Below, in pieces: positions 1 through 18,970 of a DNA stretch of 64,000 bases; the first letter of the stretch is position 1, and every line of letters starts with the position of its first letter. A program made the translations under genes and the position numbers. Origin of the DNA: Colius striatus (Eukaryota; Chordata; Aves; Coliiformes; Coliidae); contig NC_084773.1 of the NCBI RefSeq assembly GCF_028858725.1, forward strand, positions 10,096,350 through 10,160,349. Reading direction: 5' to 3'. The notes beneath the pieces are model-generated. The model saw only the letters and a list, made by a program, of their open reading frames with translations. It did not search any database and had not been told where the DNA came from.

Positions 1-3000
1 GTGGGAACCACCTCTGCTCCAAAGGGCAGCCCAACCCCACACTACTCCAGGTGTTCACCGTCACACTCTCCCTCCTGCACACCGGTGCCAGCTGGGGGCT
101 GAGCCTGCCCTGAGTCACTTTAGCACTGAATCTGCTGATAACTAGCAGGAAACATACCATGGGTACGTTATCTGCCAGCTCAGTGTGCCAAACTGGCTTC
201 ATGCAAGGCACACCTGATGAGAGGGAGGGAGGCAGGACACGGCTGCTGATCCTTGGACTCATTTAAGTTGTGGAAATGCAAACTAAGAGAAGGTGAATGG
301 GAGCCAGGGCTGCTGGACTCTCCTTATGTGATGCCAGCAAGTTCATTACCAGGTTTCCATCTTCACTTCTTCACCTGCAGGACTGTCTCACTGTTACCAA
401 TCCATCTCTCAAGAGTGGGGAGCCTGTGACATCTGGTTTGTCAGTGCTGCCAAGACACAGCTGCAGAAGAACCTGGGACCAGTTAAAACATGGAGTGGAC
501 AAAAGAAAAGCTTTGATTAATGAAATGATGGAGAAAAAACCCTTTCAAATGCAACATGATTTCTTCGAGTGGGGAGGAAAGTATCCCCACAGCTCGGCCC
601 CAGGACTATGGGCCCTGCACATGACAGCAGTGTGTGGCGCAGAGCTTTTCCCAGTCCCAGCTGTAACAGGAGACCCACGTGCTGGGCTGTTATGAGCAGT
701 CATTCATGGTGAGTTACAGTGTCCATTGGCTGTCTTTTCCTAAAAGTTTCCTTTTGAATGTCTGTTGATACAATGTGCAAAGCAATCAAAACCCCTGTGA
801 AATTTCCTCCTTCCTCCTCTACATACCTTTGTTACACAGGCAGTAACCTCACACTAAGTTCCTGTGTCATTTGCTAGCTTTCTTGGCATGGCCAACAGCT
901 GTGTCATGCAATAGCTGTTTGTGGCAAGTTTCTCATCCTCTGTGGGAATGCAGCATTTTCTCAGACTGACGAGGCAAGATCCTGCCTGCCTTGAAGAACA
1001 TAAGACTCCTGGCACTCAGGAGGATCAGTGTCAGCAGAAAGGTCCTTGCTATCCAGGCTGGATGCCTGTCTTTTGGCACAGATGAGAGATACTTTCATTC
1101 TGCCACTGGGAATGTAAGAAGACAGTGGTAGGAGAGTGGCAAATGGAAGTACTGAGCTGTGGCTCTTGCATTTTGTCTGGCTCTATGGACATACACATGC
1201 TGCTGCCTCCATTCCACCAAAATACATGAGACCTGGGAGAAATCTGCAGTGAGCAGCCCACCACACTTACCTTCAGTAGCCTGTGAACAAAACCGTATTC
1301 CTCATCTCATCACTTGTTTGTTAATAGCAAAATCCAGTGAAAACCCATAAAAGTGGATCCATTTGAAACATGATGCCAGTCATTGCCAATCACTAAAATA
1401 ACTCTTAAGAAATTCATCCTCTGTCCTTGAGGGACCTACACACAGGTGAGCAGATCTCTAAAGTTATACTGATGGCTCTTAAGACATTTACCAGTGGAGA
1501 AACCTCAACCTATTTCAAGCACTTATCCCTCTAAACCAGGAAGGAAGAATGCCTCCAGCTTTGATTTTCTTCCCTTTGTGACATCTAACCTCTATTTACT
1601 AATCTTCTTGATCCAATTAGAGACAGTAAAACATTACATATCTTGTACTGTCTCTTTGCTTTTGTCCTTGGACAGAAAGGGACCCTCCCTTTCTCTTCTT
1701 AGTCCATGAAGTGGCACAGTGAACAGACATAAGACCCACCACCTGGTTGCTGAACTTGGAATGGCCTGCAGGGAGGTCCAGGGAGAACGTCACCTTAGCT
1801 GTGGTACCTACAAATCCTTGACATTAGCTGTGAACATCTGACATTCCCCACAGTACCTAATGCATTCACCTTTTTCTGTGGACACACAGCTACCCTGCCT
1901 TTGGCCATCTGTGGCATTACAAGCTTGGGGAGAGCCTCCTCATTCCTCTGACACTCGTCCAACATATTTCAGCTCTTCAGAGTCCTGCAAGCCCTCGTCC
2001 TCATCAATGGACACAGCTCTGGGACCCTTCTTTGCTTCTGTGCCCAGAAAGATGGAGCACCAACCCACAGTGAATGTACTGCTCAGTGACAAAAAGCTGT
2101 CCTCTCTCAACTAGCTTCCCTCTTGTCACCTCTGGCTTTCCAGAGCAGCTTCCTCAAATGATCATTATAAACATCTAACTTACTAAAATTAGAAAAGGGG
2201 AAGTAAAATGCAGTAAACACAAAGTCTCTTGCTTTTGTACTCCAAGCTTTGTCATTCTTTGATTTATCTTGTCCAAAGCAGATTCCCCCTGCTTGTGCTG
2301 GCATTTTGTTCATTAGAAACCTTCAGCTATTGCATGGCCAGGTGTGCATTTCCACTGGCAAGAGTGCAGCTGTAGTCTTTTGCCTGCCCTCTTTTCTAAT
2401 CCCTGCCAGCAGGGCAAATACTGCTCTGGTAATCTACTAATGCTTTCACCTTTGCAACCCTCAGCTGATTTCTTAGTCATCCAGCAGCAACATATGAAAG
2501 CAAAAAGCTCTGGACAAGACCAGATACCAACCATAGGAAGCAACTGCAATCATGTTATCTCACGGCAGATCTTTAATCAGACCTGCTGAGGTGCAGAGGA
2601 CATGCATATAGAACAAGGGCTTACCAGCATCTGTGCTCTCTGATAAATACAGCTGCTGGAGGGGGAACATCTAAAAAAACCAAAGCACTGATAAAGGGTC
2701 TAAATGCAGCCACTGAAGCCTCAGCCCCACACAGTGGGTTGTCCTGCAGTGCATAACTCTGCCAGGTTCTCTCCCACCAGACAAAGGAGACACAAACACC
2801 TAAAAGGAATGACTTTGGCAGTTTGATGGCTTTCCCCTGCTCAACAGTAATAGCCACAAACCACTGCAGAGCTGTGTTCCCTTAGATACTAGGAGGTGGC
2901 AATGCTGGCACCTCCCCTTAGATGCTAGCTCACACCCTGAGATGTGAAGGTCCCCATCTCTCCCTTGCTCTGCCTTTGAGTCACAACCTCCCACAGAGAC

Positions 3001-5860
3001 TACAGACAATCCCCTAAGACAAGGCTGGCCCTGGAAAGACAGGCAGGGAGAAACAACCACATGCCATGGCATAAGATAGCACTACCCAGCTTAGTACTTA
3101 CCCATTGGCACCACTGTAGTTATCTGGAGCTTGGACTGGTGGAAGTCAAAGCCTATATTCAAGTGTCAGGAGGTAAAGGGGTGTTTTGATGGTCCAGACT
3201 TTGGGCTTGGTGACAGAGAGGAACCTACTTCCTATTCATGACTGTAATCCCAAGAGGTTGGCACATAAATAGTGACCATCAGCAGCATCCCCCACCGGCC
3301 TCCCAGCTGCAGAAGTTCTCCAGCACCTTCCCACTTTTACAGCTGGTGCTAAATACCAGTTAATTAATTTTTTACAGCTGTGTTGGAGGGATGCAGGGTA
3401 ATTTCATAGGATTGCTCTCAGGACTCAAGTGGAGAAGATGATCCAGGGAGTGAAGTAACATCCCTGAGGCCAGAGTGAGTCAGTTATTTTGTCAGATCTG
3501 GGTCCCTCTAAACATGGGCATGTCCAAAAGGTTTTAAAATTGTAGGAATGGTATAAAAGTAGGTACAGAGAGAGGTGCACACAGCCAGCACTGAACTGCA
3601 CAGGCCTTTCTTCATCAATCAAGGTTTTGATAGAGGAGTGTGTTACCAAAGCAGCAGGTTCTGCAAGCTAACCCTTACCAAGCTCTGAAGCCCTCACAGT
3701 GGTGGCCTGGCATGCCTGAGACCTCTCAGCTCATGACACTGGTGGGTTTGAAGGCATGGGGCCAGGCTGATGGCTGGCAGTGCCCAGAACACTGTGCAGG
3801 ACCCACAGGTTCCGTGCCACTGCTCCTCTCTGTGTGGGGCAGTCTGTGACGGGGTGGATCAGCCACATCAGCTCTGCAATTAGGAGTTTCGTGGCAAAGG
3901 TGGCTGTGTCATACTGTTGTTGTACCCAGAATGTGTCATGGGACAGGAGCCTGGTGCCACGTGACCCCTGGGAGCAGGACACTTCATGGGAGAGGTGACA
4001 CACATGTTGCTTCTTCCTTAGCAGTGAGTCAGTGCCAAAAGGTGTCCGAAAGACAGTGCTCCATGGGTAGGAACCAAACTGGCTGCATGTGTGGTCTCCA
4101 GGATCTGCAGGTCCATCTTGGATGTATAAAGACCCTCTACAGAGGCCCAGGGAGCTCTTTTGGGCCCTTCCATGGGAAGGACACAGCCACATCCCACAGC
4201 ATAATTCCCTCCTTGAACACCAGCCACCTCTCTGCAAGCACAGGGCGCTGTCTATTAGCTTCAGATCTATCCGCCTCAGCTCTTTCAAGTCACATATTTT
4301 TGCAATCCCCTCTTGTCTGCTCTAAAAGGAGAAGTAAATTCCGTATCAATGGCAACCACGGGAAGCCTGTATAATTTGGAGTGCATGTTTTCAAAGAAGG
4401 TGACAAAGATACTCAGCCTTGAAGGATAAGAGTGTGTGGGCAGTAAGGTTTGCTTTGCTTTTATCTCGGACAAGGCTTTTCAATGCCTGGTGCCTCAGCA
4501 GCTGCATTTTTGACCCCAGGGAGTTATGACTCAGTGTTTGCAAATCCCTGAGCCACCAAATTGAAGGTATGCCCAGCAAAGCACAATTGCCTAAAACTGA
4601 AATGGTTGTAAGTGGGTGTTAAAGCTTCACTTACTTGGTTCCAGCACCCAGGGCTGCCTCCATATCCCTGCCTGATTTTTTGGCAAATAAAACCCAGCAC
4701 TGCTTACTTTATTAAGCTGAACAAGATCTCTCTGGGTTTGTCTCCTTTAGTGGAGTCCTCAGCCATCCTGAGAGCTATCAGGCTACAAAAGATGCATTAT
4801 TCCAGCACAACACCAGGCTGGGGAGCATCTGCTCTGCCCCATCTGCCCTCCCACCCACTGCCAGACTGCTTCAGGCCCTGGAGCCTCCCCAAGATCAGAG
4901 AGGGAGCTGGCCTGCTGGAGTACAGGGCAGAGGCTAAGGCTGCCCTTTAGCTGCTTTCTGTGTGACCTGTGTCAGACTACATGCCTCAATACCTGCCATC
5001 CTTTCTGTTGGGGTCAGTCACTTTGCTCAGCAATACCTGTGACTTAGGGAAAAACAATGCAAACATCACATTCAGACATTTCTTAGCAAGCAGGTAGGAG
5101 AGATGTGTATGACAAGTGTGAATAAGAAACAATGATCTTTTATCTTTAATTTTCTGTTTGGGGTTTTTTTCCCCTTGATCTCAGTGGTTCTCTTCTCAGG
5201 AAAGAGGATTGCATCCCCTGCTGCAGGCCAGTGCTGTTCACAGAGGGTTAATGCTCTCTCTTTTTGGGTCACATATCAAAGAGCCTGCTGAGGGAAGAAA
5301 TCATCACCTGCCATCTGTCAGAGCAGGATGGGACTGTCTTTGGGGAAGGGGACATTTCGAACTGCATGCCTGAGGTCTACAAGCAGTCAGGCTTGGGTCA
5401 GAGGTTTTGATTGAGCCTGGCAGGGGCACAGGGGCTGCCTCAGCAGAAGAAAGGTAAATCCCAGCTGGTACTTTGCAGGGCATCATGCAGGGAAGTCCCC
5501 GCCCACAGATTCTGAAATGTAGTAACCCGGTGAGAAACCTGCATGATCTCAACAGCAAGCAGAGCACAAACACGAGGCTCCTGGAGGAAGCAGAAGGCAC
5601 AGCAAGAGCTGCCAATCTGCAAATGACCCCCCCTCCCCTTGCTGCAGTTAGCGGGATCCTCAACTTCCCACTGTCTGTGGCAGACCCTGCAAAACCGAGC
5701 CTTTGAAATCCAGGTTTAAATCTACGTGAACAACAGGCTCCCGAGGTAAATACACCCGCAAGCGTTTTCCTTTCCAAACACAAGCTGAGAGGGAGAACGC
5801 ATGCCAAGAGGATTTCACGCAAAGATGGAAACTCGGTCATTGCACCCAGAGCCGTGGGTG
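1..5860. other. Non-coding left flank, no exon recognised
   Basis: I read both strands and found no open frame with recognisable protein similarity and no exon with credible splice sites; the open frames here are short and mutually overlapping. No CR1 copy, tandem array or CpG island was seen. By mammalian synteny this could be the large first intron of RAB7A on the minus strand, but none of its coding exons is visible, so that is inference. Confidence 0.5.
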
Positions 5861-6412
5861 ACGGTTCCTCACCGGGCTCTGCTGACGCTGGCGTCAGGAC
5901 GGTGGCCCTGGGACTGCACGGTTCCGAGGCGGGGCCCAGCACCACTGGAAAGATGCAACAGCGCTGATGTGAGCGATGGGGCGGCCTCTCACCCCACGGC
6001 CCCGTGGCAGCGGGCTCCCGCACAGCCCGTCCCCGCACGCTGCCGTGTGCTGCGGGACAAACGCCACTCCCTGCGGCAGCCCCGGCGGCTGCGCTCAGCA
6101 CCCGGGCCCGGGGCGGCGATGGCCCGGGGCGGCCGCACGGAAGCCCGGTGATCCCCGCGATACCCCCACAGACCGGGGGTATCTGCCCGCCGCAAACAGC
6201 CCCAGCACGGGAGGGCTCCCCGCCAGCGGGCTGGGCGCTGCCCTTCATCAAGCGCTGCCGCTACGGCGAGAGCCGCAGGACCCGGGAGACGGGGGCTCGG
6301 CCGCCCGGGCCCGGCTCTGCCCCGAGCGCCGTCCGCCAAGGGGCGGCGCTGCGACACCGACCCCGCGCCGCAACGCGGCCCGGCGCGCCTCGCGCCCCCT
6401 GGCGGCCGCGCG
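5861..6412. promoter_or_regulatory. CpG island, candidate promoter (possibly minus-strand RAB7A)
   Basis: This stretch is very GC-rich and dense in CpG, in sharp contrast to the AT-balanced sequence to its left. It contains GC boxes, the run of CGG/CCG-rich sequence typical of constitutive promoters, and a CTCF-like site at its right edge. On the minus strand a plausible 5' splice site (CCG followed by GTGAGG) falls with its last exon base at 5873, which would suit a non-coding first exon read leftwards. In mammals RAB7A is the divergent neighbour of RPN1, which makes it the leading candidate, but no RAB7A codon is in the window. The long open frames here come from base composition. CpG island is well supported; the gene it serves is inferred. 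Confidence 0.6.
6392..6405 (-). promoter_or_regulatory. CTCF-like core motif
   Basis: The plus strand reads GCGCCCCCTGGCGG, one base from the reverse complement of the common CTCF core (CCACCAGGGGGCGC), so the motif points left. It sits in the CpG island directly beside the G-rich minisatellite. Motif only; occupancy is not shown by sequence. Confidence 0.5.
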
Positions 6413-6760
6413 GGGGCACGGCGGGGAGCGGGGGCACGGCGGGGAACGGGGGCACGGCGGGGAACGGGGGCACGGCGGGGAGCGGGGGCACGGCGGGGAG
6501 CGGGGGCACGGCGGGGAATAGGGGGGCACGGCGGGGAATAGGGGGCACGGCGGGGAGCGGGGGCACGGCGGGGAGCGGGGGCACGGCGGGGAATAGGGGG
6601 GCACGGCGGGGAATAGGGGGGCACGGCGGGGAGCGGGGCACGGCGGGGAATAGGGGGGCACGGCGGGGAATAGGGGGGCACGGCGGGGAGCGGGGGCACG
6701 GCGGGGAATAGGGGGCACGGCGGGGAAAGGGGGCACGGCGGGGAAAGGGGGCACGGCCGT
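6413..6760. repeat. G-rich minisatellite, about 19 copies of a 17-20 bp unit
   Basis: A tandem array with the core GCACGGC occurring 19 times. The unit is approximately GGGGCACGGCGGGGARYR. Variants differ at the unit junction: AGCG, AACG, AATAG and AAAG types alternate, and AATAG units are 1-3 bases longer. Nearly every unit carries two GGGG runs on the plus strand, so the array has strong G-quadruplex potential. Because the unit lacks stops in several frames, it creates long proline/arginine- or glycine-rich open frames on both strands that should not be taken as genes. Confidence 0.95.
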
Positions 6761-9700
6761 TGCAGCCCAGGGGAAAAGGAGAAGCTGGCTGAGGTGTGAT
6801 CCGGTCCCAGGCCCTGGCTGAACACATCCAGCCTGTAGTGCCAGGGTGCCAGTCAGCCGCTGCCCCAGCAGCCAACCATCACCCCTCTGCACACGGCTGG
6901 AGACCCCCAGCCCCCTCCGCCGGAGCGTGGAAGGGCAGCAGCTTCTCAGACCTCCTGGTTCTCTGCAAAAGGCAACATTTGTATTTCCCAATCAAGCTTT
7001 GCACCCTGTCCTTGTGCCTCCCCTGGTTTTGCAGACACTAATCCACCAAAGGCAGTTTCCCGCTTCAGTGTGACATGGACAGGCCACGTCAGGGTTGGCT
7101 GGAAGCAGGCGTTGTACCCAGGTCACACCTGCTCTGGGAAGTACTCAGTGGCAGCCCTCAGCATACCCTCATTTCCTGACAGTTAAGCCAGCACTATGCC
7201 TTGATCCCACAACAAAACCCAGGCTCATCCAAGCCAAAGCAGGTCTCCTCGGGTGGGCAGCGTGCCCATTCCTTGCTCAGGCTCTGCATTTTAGCCTCAC
7301 ACGTGCAGCAGGTTTCTTGCATTAGCAGCCCACCAGTGCCTGGCCGTGGCTGTTACAGTTACATTTCCAGTAAGATTTACAAACTCAGTTAAAAGTAGTT
7401 TTTATAGTGACAAAGTGATCTCCTTGCTGCAATTTCCCCCTCTCTTTTGTGACCAATGCCTGTAACACAGTGGTCTCACCCCCTAACAAGGGTCAGAGGT
7501 GCTCTCCCACTTTCTTCCCTTGGGTTTTCCACTGTGCTTCCCGATGCTCTGCATGGACTGTCTTCACCACTTCTTCTGAGTCTCGTGGTCTAACGTGGGA
7601 AGGAAAACAGATTATTATTTTAAAGAAAGGTGAACACTGTAAGGGGAGCTAGTGCAGATTCCAAGAGGCAGGCCAGGTTTCCAGGGCAGCCGAACAAAGC
7701 GCAGGAGCTGAGCCCGACCAGCCCCCCCTCCAGGCCCTCCCCTCACATGGAGATCACAGGCCAGCCCCAAGCAAGGATCAGGGTGTTTTGCTTGGCAGAG
7801 CCTCGGTGTGAGTTGTGCTGACTAGTTGAAAAATGAGGTTGTAAAAATAATGAAAATGCAAGGCTTCTTTTTCTTCTTGTTATTATTCTCCCCCAGCGCT
7901 TTTGCAGGGCTCAGTGAAGTGCCAGCACCCAGCCAGGTCATACCTGCGCTCTCGTGGCTGGGAACTGCAAGACCTTGGCCAGGACTGAATAGAGAGAAGT
8001 GGCCTCGGCCTCCCACTGGCAGCCAGGAGTGGATTACATAGTGAAACACCACTAAAACCTGAACCCCAGAGTTTTATCTCTGTCACCACCACAGCCACGT
8101 GCTCCTGTTGTTTTTCAGGACTGCTGGTAGATTCTTACTAAGATCTGCAAGCTAAGGTGCTGCCAGGATGACTTCTGCTACATACACTGAGCTCTGTTTG
8201 ATATCTCCTGCCCCTGGCCTGGGCTCTTCAGAGAGCAACACATGATATCATGGTCCCTGCACATGCCTGGTGCCAGCTCCCCACTGGGATACGGCTCACA
8301 CTGGGATAAATCCTCTTCCCTGCTGCTACAGGCTTCAGTGTGCTCCCGTGGCCACAGCCAATTCGCTCCTTCAGGAAAACAACTTCTTCTCCTTTCCTCC
8401 TTGAGAACAAATTGCTCTGACAGATGACACAGCTCTGAGTTTGGCAGCAGCCCTGTACAAACAGACGAGCCTAGGGTTTTTCCTGGGGTGCAGTTCTGCC
8501 CATGGCTTATCCTGCCAGAGGCATTTATGAGACCGCTCCTGTCCCTCGGCCCTGGCAGACGGCTGGGCTGGCACCAGCTCTGTTGTGGCTATTCCCCTCC
8601 CTCTGCTCTGTGTCCCTGAGGGTGATGTGCTCTCTCCACAGCTGGGGCATTGTGCCTGGATGGCAGTGGGGTCTGTAACCTCTGACTCACAGCCCTCTGG
8701 GGCATTGCTGCTGGAGGGGAGCATTCCTCACAATGGCAGAGTTAAAAACCACAAAAGAACCAAACAATCAAACTCATAGAGAAAAACAAGTGGCTCTGCA
8801 GTTCTGTCTCTTGCTGCTGCTTGGCATCAGCCCTGGGTGGCCGGATCTGCAGGCAGGCACGACAGCCTGGGACAATTAGGAGGGCCCTGCAGTGCTCCTC
8901 ACCTGTAAAAGCAGCCTCTCCCTGATCAAACATGGCCTGCAAGCTATCCACGAGCTATCCCAGCCACCAAACTCAGCACACTCAGCCAGGGGCCTGCTGC
9001 CAGCTGTGAAATGAACCCATACACAAAGGAACAACAGCTTTGCAAGGCTTGGTGCAAGCCTAAAAGTCCACACAGCATGTAGGGAAGCAATGAGGGGCCT
9101 GCAGAGCCAAACTCATCCTTGAAGCAAGCCTGAAAGCTGCAGCTTTTCATCCCAAAGATGAATCTAACCTCCATGGTAGGGCTGGAATCTTGTAACAAAT
9201 GCTGCAGAGGCTCATCATGACTCAATTATGACAATGAGAAATGGATCCAAACACGGGGTTAGTGTAGAACAGCCTGATTCAGAGCTTGCCAGGATCTGGC
9301 CTGGGTCAGATGTTGCAACTTCTGCAGTCGCCAGCAAGCTCAGATCCAGGCTCTGGGCTGAACCCATCAGTGATCAACCTTTGGCCCAGGATGTAACAAC
9401 TGAAGCCCAATTATCTCCAGACACAAGGGGGATGTGCATTTATTTCTACCCTTCCCTTTGCCAGGAGAAATTGCCCTGAGGGAGAGAGGGGAAATAAAGG
9501 CTAGAGTGTTATCAAAGACACAGCCTGGAGTTCATTTATTCTCTGTGACATGAAGGCTGGGGTTGAAGGAAGGACAATGACAGCTGCTCCTAGCAGAGGA
9601 ACTTTCCACAGCAAAACCAACCTGCAGGGAGTCTCCAGATGCAGCACTGCTGTCCAGCCTTGAATCAGAGACCAGCCTTAAATTAGGGATGGCTGTTTCA

Positions 9701-10900
9701 CTCAGCCCTCCGTGTGTTTTGCGGTTGTTTCTCCCTGAACTCAGTTCCCAGGCCTCCAAGCCTGGCTCTTTGGAGAAGAGTGCCAAGAGAAACATGCTTT
9801 TCCTAGAGAGCACAGGGACCTGGAACAGTTCCTCAGCTGGAAGCACGAGGCTGAGGAGGTGGACACCCACTCCTGCAACCAATCTCCTGCCGTGCTGCTA
9901 GAAGATAGCCCCACTGTCACCCAGACACGGAGAGAAAACGACCTGCTTGAGCTAGGATAGCTAACAGGGGCAGCTGCCAAATTCACAGCTCTGGGGCCTG
10001 AATAAATCCAAGGCAAACTGAAGGAATTTGCCAAGAAAATCTGCATAATAGGAATTGGGGGGAGGAGGGGGGAGGCAGTGAGAGGAGAAAGGGAAGGCAG
10101 GTTAAGAGGTGACGCTGTTTTGCATACAGTGCACCAGGAGATATCCCATTGTATTTAGCCTTTGCCAAGGGGCTATTTGACTCCAGATCCAAACTCACAT
10201 CATTTAGGAAATCCCCTCCTGATACTTGGCAATCACAGGCCAATTGAAATCATTATCTTCATCACTCATATTAGTATCCTAAAGAAAGGCTGAGTCCTGG
10301 ATCACATTATGCAAACATGAAAAGTCTGTTGTCCCACAGGGCTCCCAGGCAAAAGCTCTGCTCGGGAATCACGGCAGACAACATCCTGGCTTTTATCTGC
10401 TTTAGATGTTTGTGAGCGAAGTGGCAATCACCTCCTTCCCAGTCATGTGTTAAACCACTCACATTTTCCTTTCTCCTGCTCTCTTTTGCCTCTCGGCTCA
10501 GGGCTGGTTCCTGTGCCTCGGTAAACCACTTCTATTCTGGCATTGTTTAGCTGTCAGTTATCAGCCTTTCTTAGCAGAAGAGTTGGATTCAGCTTAAAAG
10601 GTTCTTGTGTAAAACCCTGCCTTCCAGAGCAGCAGCGGGGCCAGCGAGACAAACTGTCCCAATTTGTAGCTCATTACTTCGTCAGGGTAATCACAAGCAC
10701 CCAACTCCATCTCCGTGCAGCGCCCAGTGCCACCCGTGCTGACAGCCCCTCTCCAGGGCCGTCCCACGCCGGGCACCACCGCGCACCTGACCACTCGGAA
10801 GCCACACGAGAGCTCTTGGCCCTTTGAAGCCACCACTGTGCGAGCGTTTGGCCACTCCATGACACCGCTACGAGAGCAGGAGCCGGCATTGCTCCGAATG
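6761..10900. other. Non-coding sequence between the CpG island and the RPN1 promoter
   Basis: No recognisable exon, RNA gene or transposon was found. Isolated GATA-type motifs occur (TTATCT at 9411 and 10253), about as expected by chance. Open frames are short and without similarity I can name. Confidence 0.5.
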
Positions 10901-11269
10901 GCAACAGAGCTGCTCGCTGCAGCTGCGGGAGGAGCGGGCCCCTCACACCCCGCGGGACGCTGCAGTTGCTTTTCAGGCCCCGCAGCGGTTTTCCCGGGCG
11001 CCTCTGGTGCCTGACCGACCGCGAGGCCCGGCAGCCGGGCAGGGCTCAGGGCCGTGAGCCCGCACGCCCCGCGGGAGCCCCGGAGCTTCCCGCCCGGGGC
11101 TGTCCGGCGGGAGGCGCCGGGGAAAGGAGGCGGCGGCGGCCCAGGGCAGCGGGAAGCCGCACACAGCCCTCTTTCTCCTCAGGCACTCGCGCGGTCAGCC
11201 CTACGCCCTCGGGAGGGGGCCTCCAGCGCCACCGGGCGCCGCCATCGCGAAGCCTCCTCCCCGCCGGAC

Positions 11270-11286
11270 GCCGCCATCTTGTGCGG
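11270..11286 (-). promoter_or_regulatory. RPN1: YY1-type motif, copy 1
   Basis: The plus strand reads GCCGCCATCTTGTGCGG; its reverse complement carries the YY1 consensus AAGATGGCGGC. It lies 57 bp upstream of the RPN1 start codon. Confidence 0.7.
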
Positions 11287-11304
11287 TCCCCGTCCAGCGC
11301 GGGC

Positions 11305-11320
11305 GCCGCCATCTTGTGCC
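11305..11320 (-). promoter_or_regulatory. RPN1: YY1-type motif, copy 2
   Basis: The plus strand reads GCCGCCATCTTGTGCC, sharing a 15-base identity with copy 1 (GCCGCCATCTTGTGC). It lies 23 bp upstream of the start codon, so it is either at the transcription start or in the 5' UTR. Confidence 0.7.
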
Positions 11321-11342
11321 CTCCCGGTGCGGCGCGTCGGCC

Positions 11343-18542
<7,200 letters not shown>

Positions 18543-18914
18543 CCCCCCTGGGGGCAGGGCCACGTGGAGGGGAGAGCTCTGAAGGAAGATGAGAAGCCTG
18601 GGAGTGGATCCACTTTGAGCCAAAACTCCCTCCCAGCAAAATGAGGGGAAAAGTTGATGTGAAATGTCTGAAAGTTCATTTTGAGTTTAGGTTTTTCCAT
18701 AGAGCTTCTGCTCAGCAACGTGTGCTGTGTGAGGGACCACACCACCATGCTGGCTGGGTAACGGTTTCCCTAGCAGAGGTGAGAGTCAGCCAGGTTATAC
18801 AACAGTGCCCTGCTTCTGGTTTTCTCTGTACACTGTGCTGTGACCAAACACACAGCCAGCCCAGCTGAGCACAGACACGCTGCTGGCCAAGCTCAATGTC
18901 ACATCTCTGCGATG

Positions 18915-18920
18915 AATAAA
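18915..18920 (+). terminator. RPN1: Poly(A) signal AATAAA, proximal
   Basis: AATAAA 373 bases after the RPN1 stop codon. Confidence 0.7.
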
Positions 18921-18942
18921 AGATACCTTTGCTCTTTTTTGA

Positions 18943-18948
18943 AATAAA
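18943..18948 (+). terminator. RPN1: Poly(A) signal AATAAA, distal
   Basis: A second AATAAA 23 bases after the first, preceded by a T-rich tract (CTCTTTTTT). The two together make 3'-end formation here likely. Confidence 0.7.
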
Positions 18949-18970
18949 ATCACCAATGCTTTGCCTCTTC

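Larger units (their letters stand above)
10901..11342 (+). promoter_or_regulatory. RPN1: RPN1 promoter and 5' UTR (CpG island)
   Basis: The sequence becomes strongly GC- and CpG-rich from about 10.93 kb and stays so into intron 1 (to about 11.93 kb). It has no TATA box. Two YY1-type motifs sit 35 bp apart just upstream of the start codon, an arrangement typical of TATA-less housekeeping promoters whose start sites lie at or near the YY1 element. The transcription start is therefore probably within roughly 11.2-11.33 kb, giving a short 5' UTR; the exact base cannot be read from sequence. Confidence 0.8.
18543..18970 (+). other. RPN1: RPN1 3' UTR
   Basis: Non-coding sequence from the stop codon to just beyond two poly(A) signals. 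The exact cleavage site is not determined; the end given is approximate, about 20 bp after the second signal. Confidence 0.75.

Noticed and set aside
1-6000. RAB7A coding exons on the minus strand
   Set aside because: No frame with small-GTPase motifs (such as GDSGVGKT or WDTAGQE) is visible.
5304-6251. 315-codon minus-strand open frame
   Set aside because: Partly CpG island, no recognisable similarity; low-complexity Ala/Pro/Ser composition.
5989-6991. Three overlapping minus-strand open frames of 204-278 codons rich in Pro-Arg-Ala, and a plus-strand Gly-rich frame
   Set aside because: They are translations of the G-rich minisatellite, which lacks stops in several frames; no domain or splice structure supports a protein.
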